In this document: in pieces, positions 53,421 to 62,350 of the stretch
How the letters are laid out: every line of letters starts with the position of its first letter
How positions within the stretch are numbered: the first letter of the stretch is position 1
Source of the DNA: Granulibacter bethesdensis
GTDB lineage: Bacteria; Pseudomonadota; Alphaproteobacteria; Acetobacterales; Acetobacteraceae
NCBI RefSeq assembly: GCF_001889525.1
Contig: NZ_CP018192.1
Coordinates: forward strand, 2,508,501 to 2,572,500
Length of the DNA: 64,000 nucleotides
Reading direction: 5' to 3'
The notes under the pieces: generated by a model
Database searches by the model: none
Seen by the model: the letters and a program-made list of their open reading frames with translations, nothing else
What the model was told of the DNA's origin: nothing
Position numbers and translations under genes: made by a program

Positions 53421-54130
53421 GCGGGGGCGCATCAGGAAATCTCGCTGGAAAGGAGATCATCCTTGCCACGATCCGGCGCGGTCTGCGGCGCGGGGTACTG
53501 CCACCGGATCAGGGTGCCATGCTGAGCTCCCGGCTGGCGACGCATCCACGCCACACCATCCCCGAACGCGCACGGCAACCAGCCGCAGAGCGCAGGACCG
53601 ATTTCATCGCGCGGGTACGGAAAGAATTCGGCACTCTCGAGGAAGTCGCCTCCTGCGGAGACATCCCTGCCGCCATCGCCCGTTATCTGGCCTCACGCGG
53701 CCTTCCCGCTACCGTGACGGTCGCGCCGCATCCTGCCCTTCACAGCCTCGACTGGTCAGCAGCAGGCCTTGAGACGGAATGGGGCCGCGTCCATGGAACG
53801 GAAACTGTCTCGGTCCAGTATGCCTTTGCCGGGATATCCGAAACCGGTACCCTGATGATGCCCTCCGGGCCGGAGCGCCCGGTCACGCTCAACGTGCTGA
53901 CGGAAACAGCCATTGCCGTCCTGCCGGTGGAACGCATCGTAGGCGCTTACGAGGATGCGTGGGATCTGCTGCGTACGGAGATCGGAGCCCTGCCACGCTC
54001 CGTCATGCTGATCACAGGCCCATCCCGCTCCGCCGATATAGAACAGCAACTGGAGCTGGGCGCCCACGGCCCCCGTGACATCCATATCATCCTGTTCAGC
54101 CAGCACACCCCATCCGCGCCGCATGGCTAA
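53417..54130 (+). CDS. lutC: L-lactate oxidation LUD-domain protein LutC
   Basis: The 237-residue protein is the LutC/YkgG subunit, with the LUD domain that likely binds the lactate or a cofactor. Seen are the Arg-rich N-terminus, VRKEFGTLEEVASCGDIPAA, the sequence GISETGTLMMPSGPERPVTL and LITGPSRSADIEQQLELGAH near the end, all typical. The start overlaps the lutB stop. The Smr gene starts inside its last eight bases. Confidence 0.93.
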   Translation: MSGGASGNLAGKEIILATIRRGLRRGVLPPDQGAMLSSRLATHPRHTIPERARQPAAERRTDFIARVRKEFGTLEEVASCGDIPAAIARYLASRGLPATVTVAPHPALHSLDWSAAGLETEWGRVHGTETVSVQYAFAGISETGTLMMPSGPERPVTLNVLTETAIAVLPVERIVGAYEDAWDLLRTEIGALPRSVMLITGPSRSADIEQQLELGAHGPRDIHIILFSQHTPSAPHG

Positions 54131-54773
54131 ACGGCCTTACAACGTTCCTCCAGTCACGCCCGGCAAGGCGCTGACCAGGCCCGGACCTCCTTCCCGTCGC
54201 TCCGCACGGAAACTGAGTGAGGCCGAGCGCACGGAATGGACACGCTATACCGTGGCCGTGATTCCGCTGCACGGCAAAGCCGGACATGGGGAGAATGTGA
54301 TTCCTCCTGCGGCAGCCATCACAGACTCTCCGATCCACAGCGCCAGGCACGGCCCCGTTGCCGCTCCATCCTTCCGCCAGACTGAATCCGGGGCCGGGGC
54401 ACCCACCTTCGCCCAGCTTTTTCCTCTGCCAGCCGGGGCGCAGCCTCCGGGGGTGGACACCGGCACATGGAACCGGTTCCGCAACGGGCGACTGGGCGCA
54501 ACCCGGACGCTGGATCTGCACGGGCATACCCTGCAACGCGCCTATCATACGTTCGAGGCGATGCTGTTGCGCGCCCATGCGGACGGGCTGCGCTGCATTG
54601 AGGTTATTACCGGGCGTGGCCGGACCGGATCAGGTGAAACCGTCGGTGCAATCCGAAGGGAGCTTCCCCTCTGGATCAATCTTCCGCATCTGCGTCCTCT
54701 GGTGCTGGGCATCACCTATCCCCACGCCGCCAATACCGGATCAGTGCGCATCCTGCTTCGTAAGCAGAAGTGA
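54123..54773 (+). CDS. Smr-domain protein
   Basis: The 216-residue protein has a C-terminal Smr domain like that in MutS2, a nicking or RNA-cleaving domain: TLDLHGHTLQRAYHTFEAML with the D-L-H-G motif near residue 131, then VITGRGRTGSGETVG and GSVRILLRKQK. The N-terminal 125 residues are Pro/Arg-rich and probably disordered. Its ATG lies inside the lutC end, so it is co-expressed. Such Smr proteins stand near mltA in alphaproteobacteria, as here. Confidence 0.9.
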   Translation: MAKRPYNVPPVTPGKALTRPGPPSRRSARKLSEAERTEWTRYTVAVIPLHGKAGHGENVIPPAAAITDSPIHSARHGPVAAPSFRQTESGAGAPTFAQLFPLPAGAQPPGVDTGTWNRFRNGRLGATRTLDLHGHTLQRAYHTFEAMLLRAHADGLRCIEVITGRGRTGSGETVGAIRRELPLWINLPHLRPLVLGITYPHAANTGSVRILLRKQK

Positions 54774-54915
54774 TCAACCGATTTATTGTGCTGCCCTGAT
54801 CGAGACGTTTTAAATTGACCATCGTCATGATACCCGCGTGAATGCATTATCCAGCCATGGACAGCGCTGATCCTGGGCATAAGTGCATGTGTGGTTTTGC
54901 TTTTTCCGCCGGCCA

Positions 54916-54936
54916 GGCCTGAATTTCATTCAGGCC
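54916..54936. promoter_or_regulatory. 9-base perfect inverted repeat before the hybrid kinase gene
   Basis: GGCCTGAAT (54916-54924) and ATTCAGGCC (54928-54936) are perfect arms around TTC, 25 bases before the kinase ATG. No T-run follows, so it is more likely an operator or mRNA hairpin than a terminator. Confidence 0.5.
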
Positions 54937-54961
54937 CGGTCATCGTATTTGAAAAGAGTGG

Positions 54962-57691
54962 ATGCCCATGTGCCCGCCTGAATCTCTCTCCGGCTGCGAC
55001 GATTCAGCACCGGTCCTTTTTCCGGATGCGGCTCCCGGAGAAATCATTACTTATCTGCGCGCCATGGACTGGGGCGCATCCCTGATCGGTCCACCCGAAA
55101 ACTGGTCCGAACCGTTTCGTAATGCGGTTGCGCTGATGCTCAATGCCAAAGCACAGATCGCCATGTTCTGCGGACCGAGGCTGATCGCGCTGTACAACGA
55201 TGCCTACGCCCCTGCCATCGGCAGCCACCATCCGGGTGCGCTTGGCCGCCCGGCACAGGAAAACTGGCAGGAAGTGTGGGATGTGCTGGAACCGCTGCTA
55301 CGTTCGGTTATGGAGACCGGCCAGACGGTGCATGGCCAGAACTATCCGTTCAGGGTCAACCGGCACGGGTACATGGAAGAAGTTTTCTTCGATATTTCCT
55401 ACAGCCCCGTTCATGGGCCGGATGGAAAGGTGGAAGCCGTTTTCTGCATTGTCGCCGACCGTACCCAACGGGTCATTGATGATCGTCGTCTGCGCACCCT
55501 GCAGGCGATCAGCCTGAATATTCTCAGCAACACGGTTGAAAGCTGTGCGACCTCGGCACTGGATATTCTGGCGCGTGAAAGCACACAGGATATGCCGCAC
55601 GCCGCCCTCTATATCCGCAGGGAAGCCCCAGAGTGCCTGGAATGCATCGGCTGGTACGGTGCACAGCCTGCAACGCTGAGCATTCCCCTCGTACAGCATA
55701 CCCTCCTGGCAGCAGAGGATGTTGCCGCTTCAGAGTCCTGGAAAAACCTGATCAGGGCGGCTCTGGACAGCGGGAATGCCGTCTATGGTCCGTCAGGGGC
55801 ACTGTTTCCCACTCTGCCGGCTTTGAGTGCGGAACGGATGGCCATTCTTCCGCTTCAGGTAACGCACCATATCGCCGGTGTGCTGATTGCGGGCAAAAGC
55901 AGGCTCTATCCACCGGATGCAGAGTATTATCGCTTTTTCCAGCTCGTGGCCAATCTGGTCTCCACCGGCCTGACCACAGCCATTGCCCTGCGCGAGCAGC
56001 GGCATCGAGCAAAGATCCTGGAACAGAAAGTCGCCGCCGCTATCGCCGAGCGGGAAATTTCCGAAACCAGACTGCGTCAGGCCCAGAAAATGGAAATGAT
56101 CGGCCGTCTGGCGGGGGGCGTTGCCCATGATTTCAACAATCTGCTTCAGGTGATCGGCAGCAATCTGGAACTGACCATCCTGCAACTGCCAGAAACATCA
56201 GCTGAACGCAGACGCCTGACCTCCGCGTTGGAGGCGATGCAGCGCGGCTCCCGTCTGGCTTCCCAGATGCTGGCCTTCGGGCGGCGGCAGCCCCTGTCTC
56301 CCCAAGCGGTCAGCCCGCCGCGGCTGTTACAGACAGTGCAGGATATCCTGCTCCGCACTTTGGGGGCCGGGATTACGCTCAGAATCCACACGGCTCCCGA
56401 CTCATGGAATATTCGCGTTGATCGGGGGCAAATCGAGGCAGCCATCCTGAACCTGACCCTGAATGCACGAGATGCAATGAAAGGCCATGGCAGCCTGACC
56501 ATCACCACGGCCAACACTGTTGTGAAGCCCTGCCAGAACGGCTCGATTCTGGAAATACAGCCAGGGGATTATGTCACGCTGACTGTCACCGATACGGGGT
56601 GCGGCATGGCCCCCGATGTCATCACCCATGTGTTTGAGCCATTCTTTACCACCAAATCCGAAGGTCAGGGCACGGGACTTGGTATGTCGATGGTATACGG
56701 CTTCGTCAAACAAAGCGGGGGCGATATCAGGATCGATTCCGCCCCAGGTCGTGGTACATCCATCAGCCTGATCCTGCCACGCGCCCATGAAGAAGACAGC
56801 CTGCCGGATACGCCCCTTCTGGCGCTGGATAATACCACGCTGGAAGGACACGAAACGATTCTTGTGGTCGAGGACGAAGACGCCGTACGGCAAAGCGTGC
56901 AGGAAACCCTCAGTCAGCTGGGTTACAACGTTCTCACCGCCCGCGATGCCGACGAAGCCCTTACAATTCTTGACAGCGTGATCCGGATTGATCTGGTGTT
57001 CACAGACATCATCATGCCGGGAAGGATGCGAGGCACCGATCTTGCCATCAGGATCAGACAGCTTCGCCCCGAAACCGCCATCCTGTTCACATCAGGATAT
57101 ACGGATAGCTCGGTTCATCGTGATGATGACAACCCGATTCATTTACTGAACAAACCCTATTCACGCGATAAGCTGGCCCACAGCATCCGTGCCGCACTGA
57201 TAACCGCACGCTCCACGCCGCCTCTTCCGCGCACAGCTTTCCTCCAGACAGCCGGTGATGTCTTGTCCTCCAGCCATTCCCTTTCCTCAGCCTCCCCGAA
57301 GCAACAATGGACCATTCTGGTGACCGAGGATGATCCGCTGATCCGCATGAACCTGATCGACCTGCTGGAGGAAGCGGGACATAGCCCGATTGAGGCGGAA
57401 GATGCCGAGGAGGCGCTGAGCTATCTAAAAACCCATTCGCCCGACATCCTGTTCACTGATATAAGCCTGCCGGGCCTGTCCGGTGTTGAGCTGGCCTGTC
57501 TGGCACGTGAACAATATCCTTCTATCGGGATCATTTTTTCCAGCGGATACGCGGATGTTCCCAGCCTGCCCGCGGAGATGAAGCAAAACAGCTGCCTGTT
57601 GGGCAAACCCTTCACCTCCCATGAACTGGTTAAAACACTGCTACAGGCCTGGGAAAACCGCCCGGCCCAGGGGACTGATCATGGAGGCTGA
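54962..57691 (+). CDS. hybrid sensor histidine kinase with two receiver domains
   Basis: The 909-residue protein has no obvious transmembrane helix, so it should be cytoplasmic. Residues 40-185 are PAS-like, 190-350 GAF-like, then a coiled coil. The dimerisation helix has GGVAHDFNNLLQ with His389 as phosphorylation site. The ATPase domain has NLTLNARDA, DTGCGMAPDV and GQGTGLGMSMVYG. Receiver 1 (about 635-750) has DEDAV, the phosphoacceptor Asp682 in VFTDIIMPG and NKPYS; receiver 2 (about 785-900) has EDDPL, Asp833 in LFTDISLPG and GKPFT. No DNA-binding output is present, and no partner regulator adjoins it. An alternative ATG lies at 54968. Confidence 0.92.
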   Translation: MPMCPPESLSGCDDSAPVLFPDAAPGEIITYLRAMDWGASLIGPPENWSEPFRNAVALMLNAKAQIAMFCGPRLIALYNDAYAPAIGSHHPGALGRPAQENWQEVWDVLEPLLRSVMETGQTVHGQNYPFRVNRHGYMEEVFFDISYSPVHGPDGKVEAVFCIVADRTQRVIDDRRLRTLQAISLNILSNTVESCATSALDILARESTQDMPHAALYIRREAPECLECIGWYGAQPATLSIPLVQHTLLAAEDVAASESWKNLIRAALDSGNAVYGPSGALFPTLPALSAERMAILPLQVTHHIAGVLIAGKSRLYPPDAEYYRFFQLVANLVSTGLTTAIALREQRHRAKILEQKVAAAIAEREISETRLRQAQKMEMIGRLAGGVAHDFNNLLQVIGSNLELTILQLPETSAERRRLTSALEAMQRGSRLASQMLAFGRRQPLSPQAVSPPRLLQTVQDILLRTLGAGITLRIHTAPDSWNIRVDRGQIEAAILNLTLNARDAMKGHGSLTITTANTVVKPCQNGSILEIQPGDYVTLTVTDTGCGMAPDVITHVFEPFFTTKSEGQGTGLGMSMVYGFVKQSGGDIRIDSAPGRGTSISLILPRAHEEDSLPDTPLLALDNTTLEGHETILVVEDEDAVRQSVQETLSQLGYNVLTARDADEALTILDSVIRIDLVFTDIIMPGRMRGTDLAIRIRQLRPETAILFTSGYTDSSVHRDDDNPIHLLNKPYSRDKLAHSIRAALITARSTPPLPRTAFLQTAGDVLSSSHSLSSASPKQQWTILVTEDDPLIRMNLIDLLEEAGHSPIEAEDAEEALSYLKTHSPDILFTDISLPGLSGVELACLAREQYPSIGIIFSSGYADVPSLPAEMKQNSCLLGKPFTSHELVKTLLQAWENRPAQGTDHGG

Positions 57692-57711
57692 TTACGGATG
57701 ACGCGGCCGCT

Positions 57712-58866
57712 CTATTCGGTCGCCTTTGGCAGCAGCACATACAGCCGTCCTTGCTGGTTCATCTGCCCTGCCACCGCCTTTGCCTGCGGGCCATAGCCAA
57801 AATAAATATCCGCCCGCGTCATCCCACTAATGGCTGAACCGGTATCCTGCGCCACCATCAGACGCTGAAGGGCGCTTTGGCCGCCGGGATCCGTGGTATC
57901 CACCCAGACCGGCGCGCCCAGCGGAACGATACGGCGATCCACCGCCACCGACCGTCCTGCGCTAAGCGGCACCCCCAGCGTTCCCGGTGCCCCTTCATTG
58001 CCAGGCATGCCCGTCAGTTCACGAAAGAACACAAAGGACGGATTGGCGTTCATGATCTCTTGCGCCTGATCGGGATGGGTGCGCAACCAGTCACGGATGG
58101 AGGCTTCCGAGACCTGATCCGCCGTCATCTCACCCCGTTCGATCAGCACTTTCCCGATCGGCACATAAGGACGGCCGTTTTTACCGGCATAGGTCACGCG
58201 TACCACATGTCCATCGGGCAGGCGCACCCTGCCTGATCCCTGAATCTGCAGAAAAAAAGCGTCAATCGGATCAGCCAGCCATACAAGACCCAGACGCTGC
58301 TTTTTCAGGGCACCGGCCTCGATCTCCGCCCGTGTATAATAAGGTTCCAGCTGCCCACCGACCATACGGCCGCTCAGATACTTCCCGCCAGGATCCGCCG
58401 GGTCCGGCATCGACACCAGATCATCAGGGCGGCGCAGCAAGGGTGTCCGGTAACGCCCGATCGGAGAACGGGAGCCTTCTACCTCCGGCTCATAATATCC
58501 CGTGAAAAGCGTGGGGGCGGAAGAAATGGCATAAGCCTGAAAATAACGCTGCACAAAGGCCCTTGCCGCTTCCTCATCTCCTTCGGGAATGGCTTGAACC
58601 GCCTTGCAGGCCGGGCGCCACTGATCGGGCTGTCCACCCAGCCTCGCTGCCTGATCGGCGGCTCCCCCCAATGTCTGATCGTTCGGCAGCGTTAGAAGCC
58701 GGTCGCATTCCCGGGCGAAAACAGCAACGCCACGCGCCACATGGTCTGTTTGCCAACCCGGCAAATCATCCAGTGCCACAGGCTGAAGCTGGCCCACACG
58801 CCCTGTTTGAGCACAGGAAGCCAGCACCACCATCAGAAACAACGCATAGAGAGATTTTATCTGCAT
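57712..58866 (-). CDS. mltA: membrane-bound lytic murein transglycosylase A
   Basis: The 384-residue lipoprotein cuts peptidoglycan with formation of anhydro-muropeptides. The lipobox LMVVLASC follows an N-terminal MQIKSLYAL. The MltA domain has FTGYYEPEVEGSRSP and the 3D domain near the end has AQDTGSAISGMTRADIYFGY, giving the catalytic Asp. FLQIQGSGRVRLPDG lies between. ATG 58866 places the signal at the start. It follows the Tim44-like gene by 84 bases, a conserved alphaproteobacterial pair. Confidence 0.95.
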   Translation of the reverse strand: MQIKSLYALFLMVVLASCAQTGRVGQLQPVALDDLPGWQTDHVARGVAVFARECDRLLTLPNDQTLGGAADQAARLGGQPDQWRPACKAVQAIPEGDEEAARAFVQRYFQAYAISSAPTLFTGYYEPEVEGSRSPIGRYRTPLLRRPDDLVSMPDPADPGGKYLSGRMVGGQLEPYYTRAEIEAGALKKQRLGLVWLADPIDAFFLQIQGSGRVRLPDGHVVRVTYAGKNGRPYVPIGKVLIERGEMTADQVSEASIRDWLRTHPDQAQEIMNANPSFVFFRELTGMPGNEGAPGTLGVPLSAGRSVAVDRRIVPLGAPVWVDTTDPGGQSALQRLMVAQDTGSAISGMTRADIYFGYGPQAKAVAGQMNQQGRLYVLLPKATE

Positions 58867-58950
58867 GCTGCATAGCATGCATGATGTTGTGTTCGAAAAA
58901 AACCCCTTAACCTTCTGAAAGGTCACATATTATATTGTTATTAACCTGTC

Positions 58951-59646
58951 TCAGGCATTGCCTGTGCCGGACAGACGCCAGGTCGGATCACGGCTGGCGA
59001 GATCCCGCTCAAACGTCCAGACATCGACAATTTCGGTCAGCCCTTCGACACCTTCGACCGGCTCCCCGGTGTGGTTGAGCATGACATTATGCTGATCACT
59101 GACAAAACGAACGGTCAAAGCGGCCTGCGTCTGCTCCAGCCGGGCATTTTCAATCCGGATATCCCTGATGGACTGGATCTCCGTCTGCTGCCGGGCACCT
59201 TCCTGTTCACGCGCATCAATGGCCTGACAGAAAATCGTAAACGTCGCCTCTGTCAGCAGGGGACGCAACGCCTCACGCTCACCCTGGGCGTAGGCCGTCA
59301 CGATGACCCGGAAGGCCTGCTCCGCATTATTCAGAAAGCGCGCCGCATCAAAGCTGCGATCAACCTCCCTCATACGCGCAAGAGCCTGCCCGGTCGGGCT
59401 GGAAGCATCAGGCAGGACATGAATCCGCGCTTCGGCCGCCGCAGCATCGGGCCGACGCAGACGAACCGGCAGGCCGGGTATCCGGTTGCCGGTCCGGCCT
59501 TGATTCGCCGGCACCTCCGGGCGTTCAAACCCGACACGTCGCCCCAGCACACTGCGAAGACGCAGAACCAGAAAAACCGCTATCATCCCCAGCAACACCA
59601 GATCGACGGGAATATCGCCGTTCCTGATAGCCTCCATACCTGCCAT
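58951..59646 (-). CDS. Tim44-like (TimA-type) membrane adaptor
   Basis: The 231-residue protein has one N-terminal transmembrane helix (LVLLGMIAVFLVLRLRSVLG) and a Tim44-like C-terminal domain: the FDAARFLNNAEQAFRVIVTA start, LRPLLTEATFTIFCQAIDA, and the end EIVDVWTFERDLASRDPTW. The mitochondrial Tim44 anchors the import motor; bacterial members are adaptors with unclear partners. It pairs with mltA. An ATG at 59637 is possible as start. Confidence 0.9.
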   Translation of the reverse strand: MAGMEAIRNGDIPVDLVLLGMIAVFLVLRLRSVLGRRVGFERPEVPANQGRTGNRIPGLPVRLRRPDAAAAEARIHVLPDASSPTGQALARMREVDRSFDAARFLNNAEQAFRVIVTAYAQGEREALRPLLTEATFTIFCQAIDAREQEGARQQTEIQSIRDIRIENARLEQTQAALTVRFVSDQHNVMLNHTGEPVEGVEGLTEIVDVWTFERDLASRDPTWRLSGTGNA

Positions 59647-59884
59647 CCAATCGCGCCATTAAAATACATAAAGACGGTTTCTGCTCATTCAGATAAGGGG
59701 GCAGGCCGCTCCACACAACCTTTGTATGTTTTGACTTCATCCTTCCAGGCTTTCTTACCTGATCAGAAAACAGACTCTGGAGAGTCCATCGCCTGACCGG
59801 AAACACAAGGTCCGTCAAAAAGAATTCTTCGTGTCAGCACGATCCCCGATTGCCGAGGATGGCCGCGCAGGCCATACAGGACGC

Positions 59885-60439
59885 ATGATTTTGCTGCGCC
59901 ATGGACAGAGCGAGTTCAACCTTCACTTCACGGCCACACGCCAGGATCCGGGCATTCATGACCCTGTCCTGACCGAAGACGGTCTGGCACAGGCTGAGGC
60001 CGCCGCCATGGCTCTTGCCGGGGAAGGGATCCAGCGCATCTTTGCGTCCCCCTATACCCGGACCCTGCAAACGGCACGGCCCATTGCGCAGAAGCTTGGA
60101 CTGCCTTTGATCATCACACCGCTGATCCGGGAACGCTATGCCTTTGCCTGTGATATCGGCACCCCTGCCAGCCATCTGGCGAAAGAATGGCCCGAACATG
60201 ATTTCTCCCAGCTTGATGAAATCTGGTGGCCCTCATTAACAGAAAGCGAGGCGTCAATCCTCGCTCGGGCCGGACGTTTTCGGGCAGAAATGGCTGCCAT
60301 CAAAGGGTGGGAAAATACTCTCGTTGTGACCCATTGGGGTTTTATTCTGTCGATGACAGGACAATCATTAACAAATGGTGAATGGATACGCTGCGATCCA
60401 CATCAGGCAGGACCAGATACAATTATCTGGTCGGCCTGA
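59885..60439 (+). CDS. histidine phosphatase family protein
   Basis: The 184-residue protein begins MILLRHGQSEFN, the catalytic RHG motif of the phosphoglycerate mutase superfamily. The second half shows SPYTRTLQTARPI and the later VVTHWGFILSM, where the histidine pair is in THW. The target phosphate is unknown. A GTG at 59831 is in frame and would add 18 residues; ATG 59885 is preferred because the fold starts there. It lies between tim44-like and secB. Confidence 0.85.
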   Translation: MILLRHGQSEFNLHFTATRQDPGIHDPVLTEDGLAQAEAAAMALAGEGIQRIFASPYTRTLQTARPIAQKLGLPLIITPLIRERYAFACDIGTPASHLAKEWPEHDFSQLDEIWWPSLTESEASILARAGRFRAEMAAIKGWENTLVVTHWGFILSMTGQSLTNGEWIRCDPHQAGPDTIIWSA

Positions 60440-60533
60440 ACATGACTTTTGTTTAAGGCCGTCTTATGCTGGCGCCTGCTTTTCGAATATGATATTGCTC
60501 TATTAAATCATTTAAGAGCCTTGGAGATACCAG

Positions 60534-61082
60534 ATGGCTGACATTGACGATACGACTGACGAGGACGTGCAGGACGAGGCCGTAACCGAAAACACCGCCA
60601 GCACTGGCCCGCAGGCTGGTCCGCCGCTCGTGGTCAATGTCCAGTATGTAAAAGATCTTTCTTTTGAAGTTCCGGGCGCACCACAGGTTTTTGCAGCCCT
60701 GCGCACGCAGCCGCAGGTTGATCTGAATCTGGACGTTCAGGTTCGCCGTCTGGAAGAACAGGCTCACATCTACGAAGTCGTCCTGGCCATCCGTGCAGAG
60801 GCCGTCGAGCGGATCGAAGGCGAGGAAAAGGCCAATACTGTCTTCATCGCCGAGCTGTCCTATGGTGGCGTGTTCACGCTGACCGGCATCCCGGATGAAA
60901 GCATCGAACCGGTGCTGCTGGTTGAATGCCCCCGTCTGTTGTTCCCCTTCGCCCGCACGATCCTCGCGACCGTCACACGCGAAGGTGGTTTCCCGCCGGT
61001 CCAGCTTCAGCCGATCGACTTTGTCGCACTGTGGCAGGCACGTCGTGCCCAGCAGCAGCAGGAAACAGTCGGGAACGCCTGA
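60534..61082 (+). CDS. secB: protein-export chaperone SecB
   Basis: The 182-residue chaperone keeps preproteins unfolded for SecA. The start of the fold is VNVQYVKDLSFEVPGAP, then VQVRRLEEQAHIYEVVLAIR, TVFIAELSYGGVFTLTGIP and ECPRLLFPFARTILATVTRE, followed by QLQPIDFVALW, all family marks. The acidic N-terminal 30 residues are longer than in E. coli. GGAGA precedes the ATG and a strong terminator follows the stop. Confidence 0.97.
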   Translation: MADIDDTTDEDVQDEAVTENTASTGPQAGPPLVVNVQYVKDLSFEVPGAPQVFAALRTQPQVDLNLDVQVRRLEEQAHIYEVVLAIRAEAVERIEGEEKANTVFIAELSYGGVFTLTGIPDESIEPVLLVECPRLLFPFARTILATVTREGGFPPVQLQPIDFVALWQARRAQQQQETVGNA

Positions 61083-61111
61083 TCTCAGGCTTCTGCAGGA
61101 TGTTGAACAGG

Positions 61112-61139
61112 AAACGGGCCTCTCACGAGGCCCGTTTTT
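61112..61139 (+). terminator. secB intrinsic terminator
   Basis: AAACGGGCCTC (61112-61122) pairs perfectly with GAGGCCCGTTT (61127-61137) around TCAC, and T's run to 61139. It lies 30 bases after the secB stop and is a strong rho-independent terminator. The flanking A's on the other side may let it act for minus-strand transcripts too. Confidence 0.9.
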
Positions 61140-61156
61140 GTTATGGGTTGATCTGG

Positions 61157-61318
61157 TCAGAGCGTGCAGGCAACCGCTTCGGTCCTCACCCCGCAGGCTG
61201 CGTCATGCGCATGATTGGCGGAAGCGATCATGATCAGGGCTGCCAGAACCAGACCGGACAGCATCAGGGCAGCGGCCCGGATTGGGGTGGGACAACGCAT
61301 CAGAATGGATGTTTTCAT
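61157..61318 (-). CDS. 53-residue predicted exported small protein
   Basis: This short minus-strand frame encodes a basic N-terminus (MKTSILMRC), a hydrophobic stretch (AAALMLSGLVLAALIMIA), a cleavage-like ASA and a mature tail of about 20 residues with two cysteines (AACGVRTEAVACTL). That pattern is typical of small secreted or membrane proteins, and GAGAAGG stands about 10 bases before the ATG. It ends just beyond the secB terminator and is divergent from the LysR gene, a normal arrangement for a regulator and its target. No homologue can be named; chance cannot be excluded. Confidence 0.5.
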   Translation of the reverse strand: MKTSILMRCPTPIRAAALMLSGLVLAALIMIASANHAHDAACGVRTEAVACTL

Positions 61319-61416
61319 GGAACGAGGACCTTCTCAGCGAGAAGCCGGCCCCGTGCCGGCCTTGCAAAGAGAATGTGATCTTTCCTACAGTATTAATCCA
61401 ATCGATCCTTATCATA

Positions 61417-62343
61417 ATGTCCATCGTTCATCGTAATCTGTCCCGCCTTGATCTGAACCTCCTGACCGCCTTCGATGCGATCTATACCGAGCGCAGCGTG
61501 ACCAAAGCCGCCGAATGCATCGGGGTCGGGCAATCGGCGATGAGTCATAATCTCGCCCGGCTGCGCGAAGCCTTGCAGGATGAATTATTTGTCCGCACCC
61601 CCTCCGGCATGGAGCCAACGCCCCGCGCACGTGCGATTGCCGAGACAGTCCGCAATCTGCTCTGGACTGTGCAGGACAAGCTGCTGACCACACGCAGCTT
61701 CAACCCCGCCACAGCAGAGCGCATCTGGCGGATCGGACTGGCCGATAATATCGAGAGCCTGCTGATGCCGCCTTTGCTGGACATGATGCTGAAAGAGGCC
61801 CCCGGCATGCGTATCCAGGCGATCTTCACCGATGGTCTGCGCGTGCTGGAAGCGCTGGATCGTGATGAGCTGGATATGGGCATTGGCGTTTTCCGCCATG
61901 GTGGCAACGTTCATAAACGGCGCAATTTCACACCGGATTCCTATCTGTGCCTGTATGATCCAAAGCAGATTACGCTAGAGGGACCGATCACGCTGGACCA
62001 ATATGCATCCCTGCCGCATGTACTGGTCAGCCTGCGCGGCATCTTCCATGGGGTGGCGGATGATGCGCTGTCCCTGCTGGGGCGGACGCGGACCATCGTG
62101 ATGACCACACCGCATTTTCTCTCCGTGCCTTATGTGTTGCGGGGGGCGCCGATTATTACGACCCTGCCGGGAACGCTGGCACGCTCGGCCGCCTCGGCGC
62201 ATGGGCTATGCGTCAGCCCGTTGCCTTTTGAACTGGCGCCATTCCGCCTCTCGATGCTGTGGCACAGCTCCTATGACAATGATCCGGCCCATCGCTGGCT
62301 GCGCAATACGGTCGCCAGCCTGATGGACCAGATGCACAAATAA
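61417..62343 (+). CDS. LysR-family transcriptional regulator
   Basis: The 308-residue protein has the LysR helix-turn-helix: LSRLDLNLLTAFDAIYTERS, VTKAAECIGVGQSAMSHNLA, then LFVRTPSGMEPTPRA. The remaining part is a periplasmic-binding-like effector domain with WRIGLADNIESLLMPPLLDM, close in pattern to the NodD/SyrM-like subgroup. Its inducer is unknown. ATG 61417 is chosen because it directly precedes the DNA-binding domain. The divergent small gene at 61157-61318 is a possible target. Confidence 0.93.
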   Translation: MSIVHRNLSRLDLNLLTAFDAIYTERSVTKAAECIGVGQSAMSHNLARLREALQDELFVRTPSGMEPTPRARAIAETVRNLLWTVQDKLLTTRSFNPATAERIWRIGLADNIESLLMPPLLDMMLKEAPGMRIQAIFTDGLRVLEALDRDELDMGIGVFRHGGNVHKRRNFTPDSYLCLYDPKQITLEGPITLDQYASLPHVLVSLRGIFHGVADDALSLLGRTRTIVMTTPHFLSVPYVLRGAPIITTLPGTLARSAASAHGLCVSPLPFELAPFRLSMLWHSSYDNDPAHRWLRNTVASLMDQMHK

Positions 62344-62350
62344 GCCTCCG

